From Streptomyces adelaidensis (GTDB lineage: Bacteria > Actinomycetota > Actinomycetes > Streptomycetales > Streptomycetaceae): a DNA stretch of 64,000 bases. This document shows positions 1-9,821 of the stretch, in pieces. The position numbers were made by a program, and so were the translations under genes. Within the stretch, counting starts at the first letter, position 1, and each line of letters opens with the position of its first letter. The stretch spans positions 62,001-126,000 of the forward strand of contig NZ_JAEMUX010000012.1 of NCBI RefSeq assembly GCF_016598475.1, written 5' to 3'. Under the pieces are notes generated by a model. It saw nothing but the letters and a program-made list of their open reading frames with translations, had not been told where the DNA came from and made no database searches.

Positions 1-380
1 ACGCCCGCGGCGACCACGTCCTGGCCGGCCTGCGCGCCCTCGACCTGCTCGACGACTCCGCCCCGCTCCACGTCGACCTGCTGAAGCTCCCGCACCACGG
101 CAGCGGCCGCAACCTGGCACCCGACTTCTTCGACCGGGTCCGGGCCGACCACTACGTCATCTCGGCCGACGGCGTCCGCCACCACCACCCGGGCGAGGAC
201 ACCCTGCGCTGGCTCGTCGACTCCCGTGCCCGCGACGACGGGTACGTCATCCACCTCACCCACCACATCCCCTTCGCCGAGGAGGCACTGGAGCACCTGC
301 GCGAGGACCGTGCCTTCGAGGTCGATGTCAGAGGGCCCACCGACCAGGCACTCGTCATCTCGATCGGAGACCGGCCATGA
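1..380 (+). CDS. Metallo-beta-lactamase-fold hydrolase, C-terminal part (5' end outside window)
   Basis: The frame is open from the window edge to a TGA at 378-380, so only the last ~125 residues are present. The segment LKLPHHGSGRN followed by an Asp-Phe-Phe and a Ser-Ala-Asp-Gly turn is typical of the ComEC/Rec2-like branch of metallo-beta-lactamase hydrolases, where the HH pair lies in the C-terminal metal-binding part. The stop overlaps the ATG of the patatin-like gene (ATGA at 377-380), so the two are very probably translationally coupled. The substrate cannot be deduced from this fragment; the N-terminal HxHxDH motif would lie upstream of the window. Confidence 0.75.
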   Translation, partial: ARGDHVLAGLRALDLLDDSAPLHVDLLKLPHHGSGRNLAPDFFDRVRADHYVISADGVRHHHPGEDTLRWLVDSRARDDGYVIHLTHHIPFAEEALEHLREDRAFEVDVRGPTDQALVISIGDRP

Positions 381-1696
381 CCAAGTCACGCCACGGGACG
401 GACGCGTTCACGCGCCCCGACACCCCCACTGCCCCATCCGCCCCATCCGCCTCTTCCGCCCCGTCCGTCTCCCCTCCCGGCCCGACCTGGGCCGTCGACT
501 CCCCCGCCCTCGGCACCGGCCTGACCGCCCGCCCCTGCGGCGACCCCCTCCGCCCGGCCGAACCGCCACCCGCCACGGGCACCCCGGTCGCCCTCGCCCT
601 CTCCGGCGGAGGCTGCCGCGCCACGCTCTCCGCGCTGGGCTTCATCCGCCTCCTGGCCGACACCGGGCTGCTTCGCCGACTGCGCTACTCCTCCTCCGTA
701 TCCGGAGGTTCGATAGCCAACGCCTGCCTGGCCACCGCCTGGCCGGCGCTCCGCGAGAGGGACTTCACCCCACGGGCGGTGGACGAGCTGGTGATCGCGC
801 CCGTCGTCGACCAGGTCTCCTCCCACTCCCTCAAGCGGGCACTGCTCCGGGACAGCTGGCGAACCCTCGGCCCCACCACCCGCACGGACCTGCTGGCCAG
901 ACGCCTCGACGACTGGTTCCTCGCCCAGACCGAGCTGGCACACCTGGACCCACAGGTCCGCTGGATCATCAACGCCGCCAACCTGACCACCGGCGTCCGC
1001 TTCACCTTCGAGCGCGACGTGTACGGCGACTACACGATCGGCCTCGCCCCCACGGCCGGGACGGGCCTGCGCCTCAGCCACGCCGTGTCGGCCTCGGCCG
1101 CGGTCCCCGGCGCCTTCCCGCCCGTGGTCCTCGACAGTGCGCCCTTCCCGTGCGCCACCCACCGCCCCGCCCTCCTGGACGGCGGTGTTTACGACAACAC
1201 GGGCCTGGAAGCGCTGGACAGCGACAGGTACCGCCACACGTTCCTGTGCGTCCTCAACGCCGGGGGCCTGCTCCGACCCGGCATGTACGGCCGTGTCCCG
1301 GTGATCCGCGACCTGGCGCGAGCCAACTCCCTCCTCTACCGGCAGAGCACCGCACTGCGCACCCGCGCCACGATCGAGCGCTTCCTGCGCGGCGCTGCGG
1401 CCGACCCCGCCGGTGAAGTCCCGCCCGGCGCCCGCCGGGGCATCCTGGTCCAGCTTTCCACCGACTTCCCGTTGGCGGACCCGGTCCTGCACCGGTGGCG
1501 CGCGACCTTCCCCGAACACCGCACCCACGACGGCCGGGATCTCGCCCTGGTGCCCACCGTCTTCGACCGTCTCTCCCCCGCTCTGTGCCGCGCCCTCGTC
1601 CACCGGGGCTGGTGGCTGGGCGGCGCCGGCCTCGCGGCCTACCACCCCGAACTCCTCCCGGCCGACCTGACGAAGTTCCACCCACCGCAGCGGTGA
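377..1696 (+). CDS. Patatin-like phospholipase family protein
   Basis: A 439-residue protein with a low-complexity Pro/Ser N-terminus (about residues 10-65) and then a patatin-type fold. The oxyanion loop is SGGGCRA (76-82). The nucleophile elbow is SVSGG with Ser109; the usual first Gly of GxSxG is Ser here. The catalytic Asp is in the LLDGGVYDNTG segment near residue 270. Members are Ser-Asp dyad acyl hydrolases acting on lipids. Its start overlaps the stop of the upstream metallo-hydrolase, so both are probably made together. The exact lipid substrate is not visible. No membrane segment is evident. Confidence 0.85.
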   Translation: MTKSRHGTDAFTRPDTPTAPSAPSASSAPSVSPPGPTWAVDSPALGTGLTARPCGDPLRPAEPPPATGTPVALALSGGGCRATLSALGFIRLLADTGLLRRLRYSSSVSGGSIANACLATAWPALRERDFTPRAVDELVIAPVVDQVSSHSLKRALLRDSWRTLGPTTRTDLLARRLDDWFLAQTELAHLDPQVRWIINAANLTTGVRFTFERDVYGDYTIGLAPTAGTGLRLSHAVSASAAVPGAFPPVVLDSAPFPCATHRPALLDGGVYDNTGLEALDSDRYRHTFLCVLNAGGLLRPGMYGRVPVIRDLARANSLLYRQSTALRTRATIERFLRGAAADPAGEVPPGARRGILVQLSTDFPLADPVLHRWRATFPEHRTHDGRDLALVPTVFDRLSPALCRALVHRGWWLGGAGLAAYHPELLPADLTKFHPPQR

Positions 1697-1716
1697 CCTT
1701 CGTCGTACGAAGGCCG

Positions 1717-2499
1717 TCAGCACACTCGGCCTGATTCCTCGTCCGGGAGGTACTGGGCCCGTTCCTGCTGGGTGAGGTCGCGGTGGACGGCCCGGCAGAT
1801 GCCGGTGACCGCCTTCTCGGGGCCGGGCAGGGCGGCGTCCCACAGGCGCAGGCGGCCGTCGTAGTCGCCGGTGGCGAGGGTGCGGCCGTCGGGGCTGAAG
1901 GCCAGGACCCCGGAGCCCTCTCCCCCGCCGTCGAGGGTCGCGCGCTCGTATCTGGTGGCCGTGTCCCACAGCCGTACGGTGCCGCCGCCGGCCACGGAGG
2001 CGAGGGTGCGGCCGTCCGGGCTGAACGCCATCGACTCCACCTGACGGAACATCATGCCGATGCCGGAGGGGCCGAAGACCGCCGCGAACCGTCGCCGGCG
2101 CATGAGGTCGACGAGTTCGCCGGTGAGCCGTTCCCGGCCGAAGAACAACCCGCTGTCGTCGGTCTCGAACCGGGCCAGCCCCCGGTACGGCGGCTCGGCG
2201 CCCTCGCCCCCGTCCTGCTCGTCGAGGGCCGCGGCCTCCTCCACCGCCTGGTGCCACCGGGCCTCCCACTCCGCCGGGTCGCCCCCGCAGGCCGCCGCGA
2301 AGGCCAGGGCCACCGGCAGGGTGGGCAGTTGTTCGCCCGCCGCGGCCTGGGACAGGGTAGTGATCGAGTAACCGGCCCGGGCGGCCATCGCCCGGTGGGT
2401 GAGGCCGCCCGCCTCGGTCCGCAGTTTCCGCAAGTCGAACGCGAACCGCTGTACCGGCCCGGCCCCCGGATCGACCGGCACCTCACGACGACCCGCCAC
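1717..2499 (-). CDS. HTH / WD40-repeat protein with a large internal deletion (remnant)
   Basis: The 260-residue product begins with an XRE-like helix-turn-helix (about 20-75; Arg-Lys-Leu-Arg then AGYSITTLSQ). An FFGRERL segment and a P-loop start (FGPSGIG, about 145) follow. The frame then passes directly into WD40 blades (two SPDGRTLA repeats with LWD endings) and the family-typical C-terminus (ICRAVHRDLTQQERAQYL). In Streptomyces such proteins are usually over 1,000 residues, with a complete nSTAND NTPase and 7 or more WD40 repeats. Here the P-loop lacks its Lys-Ser and the rest of the NTPase is missing, so an in-frame deletion has fused the ends. It is probably not a working ATPase switch; the HTH could still bind DNA. 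Confidence 0.8.
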   Translation of the reverse strand: MAGRREVPVDPGAGPVQRFAFDLRKLRTEAGGLTHRAMAARAGYSITTLSQAAAGEQLPTLPVALAFAAACGGDPAEWEARWHQAVEEAAALDEQDGGEGAEPPYRGLARFETDDSGLFFGRERLTGELVDLMRRRRFAAVFGPSGIGMMFRQVESMAFSPDGRTLASVAGGGTVRLWDTATRYERATLDGGGEGSGVLAFSPDGRTLATGDYDGRLRLWDAALPGPEKAVTGICRAVHRDLTQQERAQYLPDEESGRVC

Positions 2500-2586
2500 C
2501 GCGCTGTTCCCCCTCCATCACGCCCACACCATCTCGGACAGCCACCGTACGCATCCGGCCAGATAAGCGGAGAGAGCGCGTCCGGC

Positions 2587-2623
2587 CATTGTTCGGCAGG
2601 CGCGGTGCCCCTGCCGAACAATG
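2587..2623. promoter_or_regulatory. Perfect 14-bp inverted repeat upstream of the HTH/WD40 gene
   Basis: CATTGTTCGGCAGG (2587-2600) is repeated exactly as its complement CCTGCCGAACAATG (2610-2623) around a 9-base spacer. It lies about 90 bp before the start of the minus-strand HTH/WD40 gene. It has no T-run, and its TTGTTCGG core suggests a dimeric-protein operator rather than a terminator. Autoregulation by the HTH domain is possible but is inference. Confidence 0.5.
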
Positions 2624-2817
2624 CGCGACCCGTTGAAATGAATGGTGTGGGCGGTGCGGGGGACCGCGCACCACGGGGGAACGGAGCGGCCTGAGCACGG
2701 GGGAGCCGCTCGGGGGGAAAGGGGCGGCACGGGGGCCGCTCAACGGGATGTGGCCCTGCCGGTCGCGGGACGACCAGCGGGGCCACACCCGAACAACGCG
2801 GGCCGGCGGGGAGCGCC

Positions 2818-4005
<1,188 letters not shown>

Positions 4006-4050
4006 TTACCCGCGCGGCGCGGGGCGTCCCGGCCCGGCCCGCCACGCAGA

Positions 4051-4068
4051 ACTAGTACGCGTTCTAGT
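4051..4068. promoter_or_regulatory. KstR-like operator between thiolase and P450
   Basis: ACTAGTACGCGTTCTAGT is an 18-bp near-perfect palindrome. Its core differs by one base from the mycobacterial KstR consensus TnnAACnnGTTnnA (TAC instead of AAC in the left half). It lies between the divergent fadA5-like and cyp125-like genes, where KstR, a TetR repressor of sterol catabolism, binds in mycobacteria. No kstR gene is in the window. Confidence 0.65.
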
Positions 4069-4150
4069 TCTCTCCAGCAGTCTGCTGAGGACGGCTCCGT
4101 CACCGCAAGGGGCATGCGGCGATTGGGACGAGCGCACCCCTTGCTACTTG

Positions 4151-4164
4151 TAGAACCCGTTACT
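4151..4164. promoter_or_regulatory. Possible second KstR-like half-matched box
   Basis: TAGAACCCGTTACT has the AACnnGTT core of a KstR box with correct spacing but ends in T rather than A. It is 47 bp upstream of the RBS-supported P450 start, a plausible repressor position. It is weaker evidence than the box at 4051 because it is less palindromic. Confidence 0.4.
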
Positions 4165-4211
4165 ACCGTCACCGCAATTCCCTATAGCTGATGCTCCGTC
4201 AGGAGTTGCCG

Positions 4212-5447
4212 ATGCCCTGTCCAGCGCTGCCCGACGGGTTCGACTTCACCGACCCCGATCTGCTGCACCACCGTGTGCCCCTCCCCGAGTTCGCCGAACT
4301 GCGCCGCACGGAACCGGTCCACTGGGTCGCGCAGGCGCCCGGTGTCGCGGGCTTCGAGGACGAGGGCTACTGGGCCGTCACCCGGCACGCGGACGTCAAG
4401 TACGTCTCCACGCACCCCGAGTTGTTCTCCTCCACGGTCAACACCGCGATCATCCGCTTCAACGAGCACATCGAGCGCGACGCGATCGACGCGCAGCGGC
4501 TGATCCTGCTGAACATGGACCCGCCGGAGCACACCCGGGTCCGCCAGATCGTGCAGCGCGTCTTCACCCCGCGGGCGATCCGCGCGCTGGAGGACAACCT
4601 GCGTCACCGCGCCCTCACCATCGCCCGGGAGGCCCTCGACCGGCCCGGCCCCTTCGACTTCGTCACCCAGGTCGCCTGCGAACTGCCCCTCCAGGCCATA
4701 GCGGAGCTGATCGGCATCCCGCAGGACGACCGCATCCGGATCTTCGAGTGGTCGAACCGGATGATCTCGTACGACGATCCCGAGTACGCCATCACCGAGG
4801 AGGTCGGCCAGGAGTCGGCCATGGAACTCATCGCGTACGCCATGAACATGGCCGCCGACCGCAAGCAGTGCCCGGCGAAGGACATCGTCAGCACGCTGGT
4901 GGCCGCCGAGGGCGAGGGCAACCTCACCTCCGACGAGTTCGGCTTCTTCGTGCTGATGCTGGCGGTCGCTGGCAACGAGACCACCCGCAACGCCATCACC
5001 CACGGCATGCACGCCTTCCTCACCCACCCCGACCAGTGGGACCTCTACAAGCGCGAGCGCCCGGCGACGGCGGCGGAGGAGATCGTCCGCTGGGCCGCCC
5101 CGGTCAACTCCTTCCAGCGCACCGCCACCCAGGACCTCGAACTCGGCGGCAAACAGGTCAGGAAGGGCGACCGCGTCGGCATCTTCTACGCCTCCGCCAA
5201 CCACGACCCGGAGGTCTTCACCGACCCCGACGCCTTCGACATCACCCGGGACCCCAACCCCCACCTCGGCTTCGGCGGCGGAGGCCCGCACTTCTGCCTC
5301 GGCAAATCCCTGGCCGTCCTCGAGATCGACCTGATCTTCAACGCGATCGCCGACGCGATGCCGGGCCTCAGGCTCGCCGGTGAACCGAGCCGGTTGCGCT
5401 CCGCCTGGATCAACGGGGTCAAGCATCTTCAGGTGACCAACGGCTGA
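4212..5447 (+). CDS. cyp125: Cytochrome P450, CYP125-like steroid side-chain monooxygenase
   Basis: The start at 4212 is preferred over the in-frame ATG at 4191 because AGGAG (4201-4205) sits 6 bases before it; this gives 411 residues. The I-helix motif AGNETTR begins at residue 253, an ExxR (EEIVRW) is near 295, and the haem ligand is Cys362 in FGGGGPHFCLGKSLA. The four-Gly haem-loop and the length match the CYP125 family, which oxidises the terminal C26/C27 methyl of sterol side chains. It is divergent from the FadA5-like thiolase, as in Mycobacterium. Ferredoxin and reductase partners are not in the window. Confidence 0.85.
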   Translation: MPCPALPDGFDFTDPDLLHHRVPLPEFAELRRTEPVHWVAQAPGVAGFEDEGYWAVTRHADVKYVSTHPELFSSTVNTAIIRFNEHIERDAIDAQRLILLNMDPPEHTRVRQIVQRVFTPRAIRALEDNLRHRALTIAREALDRPGPFDFVTQVACELPLQAIAELIGIPQDDRIRIFEWSNRMISYDDPEYAITEEVGQESAMELIAYAMNMAADRKQCPAKDIVSTLVAAEGEGNLTSDEFGFFVLMLAVAGNETTRNAITHGMHAFLTHPDQWDLYKRERPATAAEEIVRWAAPVNSFQRTATQDLELGGKQVRKGDRVGIFYASANHDPEVFTDPDAFDITRDPNPHLGFGGGGPHFCLGKSLAVLEIDLIFNAIADAMPGLRLAGEPSRLRSAWINGVKHLQVTNG

Positions 5448-5467
5448 GGGCACCGCACCCCTGTACT

Positions 5468-5499
5468 CGGGCCGACGGCCTCCCGGCGCCGTCGGCCCG
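5468..5499. terminator. Hairpin terminator between convergent P450 and GT87-PAP2 genes
   Basis: A perfect 12-bp stem (CGGGCCGACGGC / GCCGTCGGCCCG) with an 8-base loop is followed by TTT on the plus strand. It lies 20 bp after the P450 stop and just past the minus-strand gene end, so it can serve both. Confidence 0.8.
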
Positions 5500-5526
5500 T
5501 TTCCCGGGAGGCCGGGGCGTTTCCTC

Positions 5527-7590
5527 CTACGCCCCGCCCCGGCCCCCGCCGTCTTTGCCGTCTCCACCGCCGCCGCGCCCTACGGCCGTCGCGAGTCCGT
5601 CGGTCGTCAGTGGTTGCTCGCGCGGTTCCCCGCGCCCCTTTCGGGGCGCCTTGGTGCGGGGGCCGGTCAGCAGATAGGTGAGCCCGAAGCCCGCGCCCAC
5701 CACCGCCGCGCCACCCACCGCGTCGAGGACCCAGTGGTTGCCCGTCGCCACGATCGCCAGGACCGTGAAGAAGGGGTGCATCAGGCCCAGCACCTTCATC
5801 CACACCTTGGGCGCGACCAGGGCGATCGTGAGCCCGCACCACAGGGACCAGCCGAAGTGCAGTGACGGCATCGCCGCGTACTGGTTGGTGAGCTCGGTCA
5901 GCTTGCCGTAGTCCGGCCTGGAGAAGTCCTGGACGCCGTGGATGGTGTCGATGATGCCGAGGCCGGGCATCAGGCGCGGCGGGGCCAGCGGGTAGAAGAA
6001 GAAGCCGACGAGCGCCAGGACCGTGGTGAAGCCGATGGCCGTGCGGGCCCAGCGGTAGTCGGCGGGGCGGCGCCAGTAGAGGATGCCGAGGACGCTGAGC
6101 GGCACCACGAAGTGGAACGACGTGTAGTAGAAGTCGAAGAAGCTCCGCAGCCAGCCGACCTGGACCACCGCGTGGTTGAACCAGTGCTCGATGTCGATGA
6201 ACAGGGCCCGCTCCACCGAGAGGACCTGGCCGGCGTGATCCTCGGCGGCGACCCGGCTGCCGGTGGCCCCCAGCCGGGTGCGCTGGTAGGCCGCGTACGT
6301 GACGCGGATCAGCAGCAGTTCGAGGAGCAGGTTCGGGCGGGTGGCCACCCGGCGCAGCAGCGGGGCCCAGCTGAAGCGGGTCTCCGCCTTCGGGGCGTAC
6401 TCGGTGGGGATCGGTGTCCGGTAGTACTCCGAGGTGCGGGAGAGGAACGGGACGACGAGGGCGGCGGCGAGCGCGGCCAGCAGGACGACGTTGTCGCGGA
6501 CCGGGTGCAGGGCGCCCATGTTCGGCACCATCATCTTCGCGGGCAGCGTCATCACCAGGACGACGGCGACCGGCCACACGTACCGCGACGAGGCCTTCCT
6601 GCCGACCCGGCCGACCACCGCGAGCAGCACCCACAGCAGTTGGTGCTTCCAGGAGGTCGGGGAGACGGCGACCACGACACAGCCGGTGATGGCGACGGCG
6701 AGCAGCAGCTGTCCGTCACGGGCGTAGTGGATGGCCCGCCGCATGCCGAGTACGGCGACGGCGGCGGCCAGCGCGAAGAAGACGGCGATCTCCAGCGGCC
6801 CCTCAAGGCCGAGCCGGAGCAGGGTGCCGTGCATCGACTGGTTGGCGAGGTCGTCCGCCCGGCCGCCGAGCCCGACGCCGGCGAGATGGTGCACCCAGTA
6901 GGTGTACGAGTCGTGCGGCATCGCGGCCCAGGCCAGCGCGGTGGCTCCGGCGAACGTGACCCCGGTGGTCGCGGCGGCCCGTTTGCGCCCGGTGAACCAC
7001 AGCAGCGGCACGAAGAGCAGCACGGTCGGCTGGAGGGCCGCGGCGAGCCCGACGCAGACCCCGCTGGCGCGCTCGCCCCGGACCGCGAAGCAGCCCGCGA
7101 GGACGAGGAGGACGGGGATGATGCTGGTCTGGCCCAGGTACAGCGTGTTGCGTACGGGCAGCGACAGCATCAGCAGGGTGACCGCGACGGGCGCGGCGAG
7201 CAGGGCCGTACGCCGGCTGACGGGCTGCGGCAGGGCGCGCGCGGCGACCAGGCCGAGGGCGACGACCAGCAGGAGCGTGCCGAAGGTCCAGCCCCAGCCG
7301 AGCGCCTGTTCCGCCGTTCGGGTGAGGGGCTTGAGGACGAGGCCGCCGAAGGGGGTGCCCGTGAACCGGGTCGAGTCGTACAGCGAGCCGTTCACATGCA
7401 GGACCCCGCTGGGCCCGACCCAGGTCTCCAGGTCCGTCAGCCGCTCGCCCTTGGGCGTGCTCAGCACGACCGCGACCTGCCGCACCGCGAGGATCGCGGC
7501 GACCAGCCACAGCACGGCCCGAACCGTCCCCAGCCGCGCCGCCGCACCCGCGCCCACGGCACCGCCCGGTCTGCTCTGTTCCGTCGCCAC
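5527..7590 (-). CDS. Fused GT87-type mannosyltransferase / PAP2 phosphatase membrane protein
   Basis: The frame is open further upstream, but the GTG at 7588-7590 has GGGGAGGG 9 bases before it, giving 687 residues. The N-terminal ~370 residues are polytopic, like DUF2029/GT87 polyprenyl-phosphate-mannose-dependent transferases. After a linker, residues ~400-640 form a second multi-pass domain with PAP2_3-type signatures: MPSLHFGWSLW and, about 50 residues on, GNHWVLDAVGG, carrying the catalytic His residues. The fusion suggests transfer of a sugar from a polyprenyl-phosphate donor plus dephosphorylation of a lipid phosphate in envelope glycan synthesis. The acceptor is unknown. The last ~50 residues are Gly/Lys-rich and cytoplasmic. 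Confidence 0.8.
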   Translation of the reverse strand: MATEQSRPGGAVGAGAAARLGTVRAVLWLVAAILAVRQVAVVLSTPKGERLTDLETWVGPSGVLHVNGSLYDSTRFTGTPFGGLVLKPLTRTAEQALGWGWTFGTLLLVVALGLVAARALPQPVSRRTALLAAPVAVTLLMLSLPVRNTLYLGQTSIIPVLLVLAGCFAVRGERASGVCVGLAAALQPTVLLFVPLLWFTGRKRAAATTGVTFAGATALAWAAMPHDSYTYWVHHLAGVGLGGRADDLANQSMHGTLLRLGLEGPLEIAVFFALAAAVAVLGMRRAIHYARDGQLLLAVAITGCVVVAVSPTSWKHQLLWVLLAVVGRVGRKASSRYVWPVAVVLVMTLPAKMMVPNMGALHPVRDNVVLLAALAAALVVPFLSRTSEYYRTPIPTEYAPKAETRFSWAPLLRRVATRPNLLLELLLIRVTYAAYQRTRLGATGSRVAAEDHAGQVLSVERALFIDIEHWFNHAVVQVGWLRSFFDFYYTSFHFVVPLSVLGILYWRRPADYRWARTAIGFTTVLALVGFFFYPLAPPRLMPGLGIIDTIHGVQDFSRPDYGKLTELTNQYAAMPSLHFGWSLWCGLTIALVAPKVWMKVLGLMHPFFTVLAIVATGNHWVLDAVGGAAVVGAGFGLTYLLTGPRTKAPRKGRGEPREQPLTTDGLATAVGRGGGGDGKDGGGRGGA

Positions 7591-7852
7591 GCCCTGTCGC
7601 CCTCCCCGCCCCGTTGATGTCCCACTCAGAAGGCTCGCATTCCCCCCGCTGTGAGACGCGGGCAACCCCCTCTTCACCTGAGAGTCGCCCTTGTTTTGTC
7701 TGGATGACGATAGTGCGCGGAAGGTTGCCCGCACTCTCAGGGGCGCGGCGTGGATCACGGATGCACATCATGGGCGGGCCTGTGACAGGCCACGGACAAT
7801 GACCTGAAAGCATGGCTCCGAGCACGTCGGAACGGCAGGGGGCGCACGGGGG
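7591..7852. other. Divergent intergenic region between GT87-PAP2 and DUF2330 genes
   Basis: This 262-bp gap lies between two divergent starts and so must hold promoters for both. The minus-strand open frame continues through its first half without a convincing earlier start. I see no clear palindrome or consensus promoter. Confidence 0.5.
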
Positions 7853-9178
7853 ATGGTGGCCGGCATGGGGGATTTCGTACGGGAGCGGGCACGCGGACGG
7901 CTGTTGGCGGTCGTCCTCGCGCTGCTCGGGTTGCAGCTGGCGTCCCTGGTGGCACCGGCGTACGCCTGCGGCTGTGGCGCGATGGTGCCGGACAGCGAGC
8001 GGAACATGTATGTGAACCGCGAGATGTCCGTCGTGCGCTGGGACGGCCGCGAGGAGCAGATCGTGATGAGCCTGACGGTCGCCGGTGACGCCCGTACGGC
8101 CGCCTGGATCATGCCGGTGCCCAGCCGGGCGACGGTGCGGCTCGGCGACGCGGCCGTCTTCGACCGGCTCGACGAGGAGACCGCGCCCGAGTCCCGGCGC
8201 CGTGAGTACTTCTGGCCGCGCTCGGGCGACTGGCCGTTCGAGTGGGGGACGTCGGACGGCGCGGGGGCCGAGGCCCCGCAGGCCGGCGCCGGGGTGGGTG
8301 TGGTCGGCCGTGAGCGGCTCGGCCCGTTCGACGTGGCCCGGCTGACCGCCACCGACTCCGGCGCCCTCGGCGACTGGCTGGACGAGAACGGCTTCGCGCT
8401 CCCGGACCGGCTGGACGCGGCGCTGGAGCCGTACGTCCGGCAGAAGTGGGAGTACGTGGCGATCCGGCTGGCGCCGGAGGACTCCGCGTCCAACGCCCCG
8501 CTCTCCGGCACCCTCGACCCGCTCCACCTCACCTTCGCCAGCGACGAGCCGGTCTACCCGATGCGCCTGTCGCGCCTCGCCACCACCCCGCAGTCCCTCG
8601 CCCTGTACGTCCTCGCCGAGCACCGCATGGAGCCGAGTTCCGCGATCGGCGGGGACCGGCCGGAGGTGACCTTCGCGGGCCGCCTCGACGCACCCACGGG
8701 CACCCTCGGCGACCTCACCGCCGGCGGCACGGACTTCCTCACGGCCATCGACCAGAACTTCCCCCAGCCGTCACAGATCTCCGACGACCACACCCTCCGC
8801 CGGTCCCCCACCGACGACACCTACCGAAAGGTCATCTACATGGACGAGATGTGGACCGTGGGCGGCATCCCCGGCTGGCTCTTCACCTTCGGCCTCGGCA
8901 TCGCCGTACTGGCCATCAAGGCCGTAGCCGTAGCGATCGTCCTCAAACGAAACGCAGCCAAGCAGCCGCCGCTGGTGCCACCGCCGGGGGCCTACCCGCC
9001 GGGGGCCTACTACCAGCACGGGGCGCCGATGCCGCCGGGGGGTTACCAGCCGGGGGCGCCGGGCGGCTTCCCGCCGGGCACCTCGGTGCCACCGGGGCCG
9101 CCGGCGGGCGCCCCGGCACCGCCCGCCGACCACTCACCTGGCGCACCCACGGACCAGAAGCCCGGGCCGGCCGCCTGA
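7853..9178 (+). CDS. DUF2330 membrane-anchored extracellular protein
   Basis: A 441-residue protein. The N-terminal signal peptide (about 10-40) ends in APAYA, followed by a CGCGA cluster and the NREMSVVRWDGREEQIVM segment diagnostic of DUF2330. A long extracytoplasmic domain (about 45-325) ends in GGIPGWLFTFGLGIAVLAIK, a single transmembrane helix. The cytoplasmic tail (about 365-441) is rich in PPG and GGY repeats. The function of DUF2330 is unknown. An alternative in-frame start at 7865 (MGDF) cannot be excluded because neither has a strong ribosome-binding site. The tail coding sequence has a decayed copy directly downstream. Confidence 0.8.
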   Translation: MVAGMGDFVRERARGRLLAVVLALLGLQLASLVAPAYACGCGAMVPDSERNMYVNREMSVVRWDGREEQIVMSLTVAGDARTAAWIMPVPSRATVRLGDAAVFDRLDEETAPESRRREYFWPRSGDWPFEWGTSDGAGAEAPQAGAGVGVVGRERLGPFDVARLTATDSGALGDWLDENGFALPDRLDAALEPYVRQKWEYVAIRLAPEDSASNAPLSGTLDPLHLTFASDEPVYPMRLSRLATTPQSLALYVLAEHRMEPSSAIGGDRPEVTFAGRLDAPTGTLGDLTAGGTDFLTAIDQNFPQPSQISDDHTLRRSPTDDTYRKVIYMDEMWTVGGIPGWLFTFGLGIAVLAIKAVAVAIVLKRNAAKQPPLVPPPGAYPPGAYYQHGAPMPPGGYQPGAPGGFPPGTSVPPGPPAGAPAPPADHSPGAPTDQKPGPAA

Positions 9179-9542
9179 AAATCCCGCGCCGGGTGGCACC
9201 GGGACCACGACACCGGGATCACCGCCGGGAATCGCGGCGCCCCAGGCGGCTACCCGCCGGGCACCCCGGCACCGCCCGCCGGCCAGCCGGCTGAGAATCA
9301 CGGGCCGGGCGGCGCCCGGGCCACTGCCCGGGCGCCGCCCGCTGCCGGGACGCCCACCCGCCAGGACGCCGGCCCCGCTCGACGGCCGCCCGCTCAGGCC
9401 CTGCTGCCACCCTGCAACCACTCGCCGGGCGCCCCGATCCAGGGCCACGCCCCCGACACCCGCCCCTCCCCCGAGGAGAAAGCCCGGCACGGTCGACCAA
9501 GAATGGGAGGCCGTGCGGGACACCGGGCTCACCGGCAGCGCG
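9179..9542 (+). other. Decayed duplicate of the DUF2330 Pro/Gly-rich tail
   Basis: Directly after the DUF2330 stop, the DNA repeats the pattern of the gene's 3' end (GGCGGCTACCCGCCGGGCACC, then CCGGCACCGCCCGCC and GGGCCGGGCGG) with stops and frame changes. It reads as a slipped or duplicated copy of the PPGG-coding tail no longer in frame. No gene in this stretch has a plausible start or codon pattern. Confidence 0.5.
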
Positions 9543-9670
9543 CCGACCCGGCGCCCACCCACCAGGGCACCGTGCCACCCGGCGCCCACCCACCGGCGCA
9601 CCGTGCCACCCGGCGCCCACCCACCGGCGCACCGTGCCACCCGGCGCCCACCCACCGGCGCACATTGCCA
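9543..9670. repeat. 31-bp tandem repeat, about four copies
   Basis: The unit, containing CGTGCCACCCGGCGCCCACC, recurs with exact 31-bp spacing (unit anchors at 9571, 9602 and 9633), with a partial copy before and a degenerate one after. The three central copies are almost identical. Because 31 is not a multiple of three, it does not encode a simple peptide repeat, although all frames stay open. Confidence 0.85.
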
Positions 9671-9821
9671 CCCCTCAGCCACCCGCCAGGCGCCGCGCCC
9701 ACACCCCCGTCGCGCGCGAGATGCCCGCCCCCGTCGGCGAGAATGCACTCAGACTCGCGCCCCCCCCGGAGCGGCGAATCGCTGACAGGGAGTCGACCTG
9801 CGCCTATATTCGTTAGGGCGA

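Noticed and set aside
386..2269. Long minus-strand open frame of 627 codons
   Set aside because: It is antisense to the patatin-like gene, Arg/Gly/Pro-rich and without domain-like sequence except where it crosses the HTH/WD40 gene in another frame; typical shadow in GC-rich DNA.
5591..7758. Earlier start for the GT87-PAP2 gene at 7758
   Set aside because: The first 56 codons are not membrane- or family-like, while the GTG at 7590 has a strong RBS.
9543..9670. CRISPR array
   Set aside because: The 31-bp units are directly adjacent with no spacers, so this is a tandem repeat.
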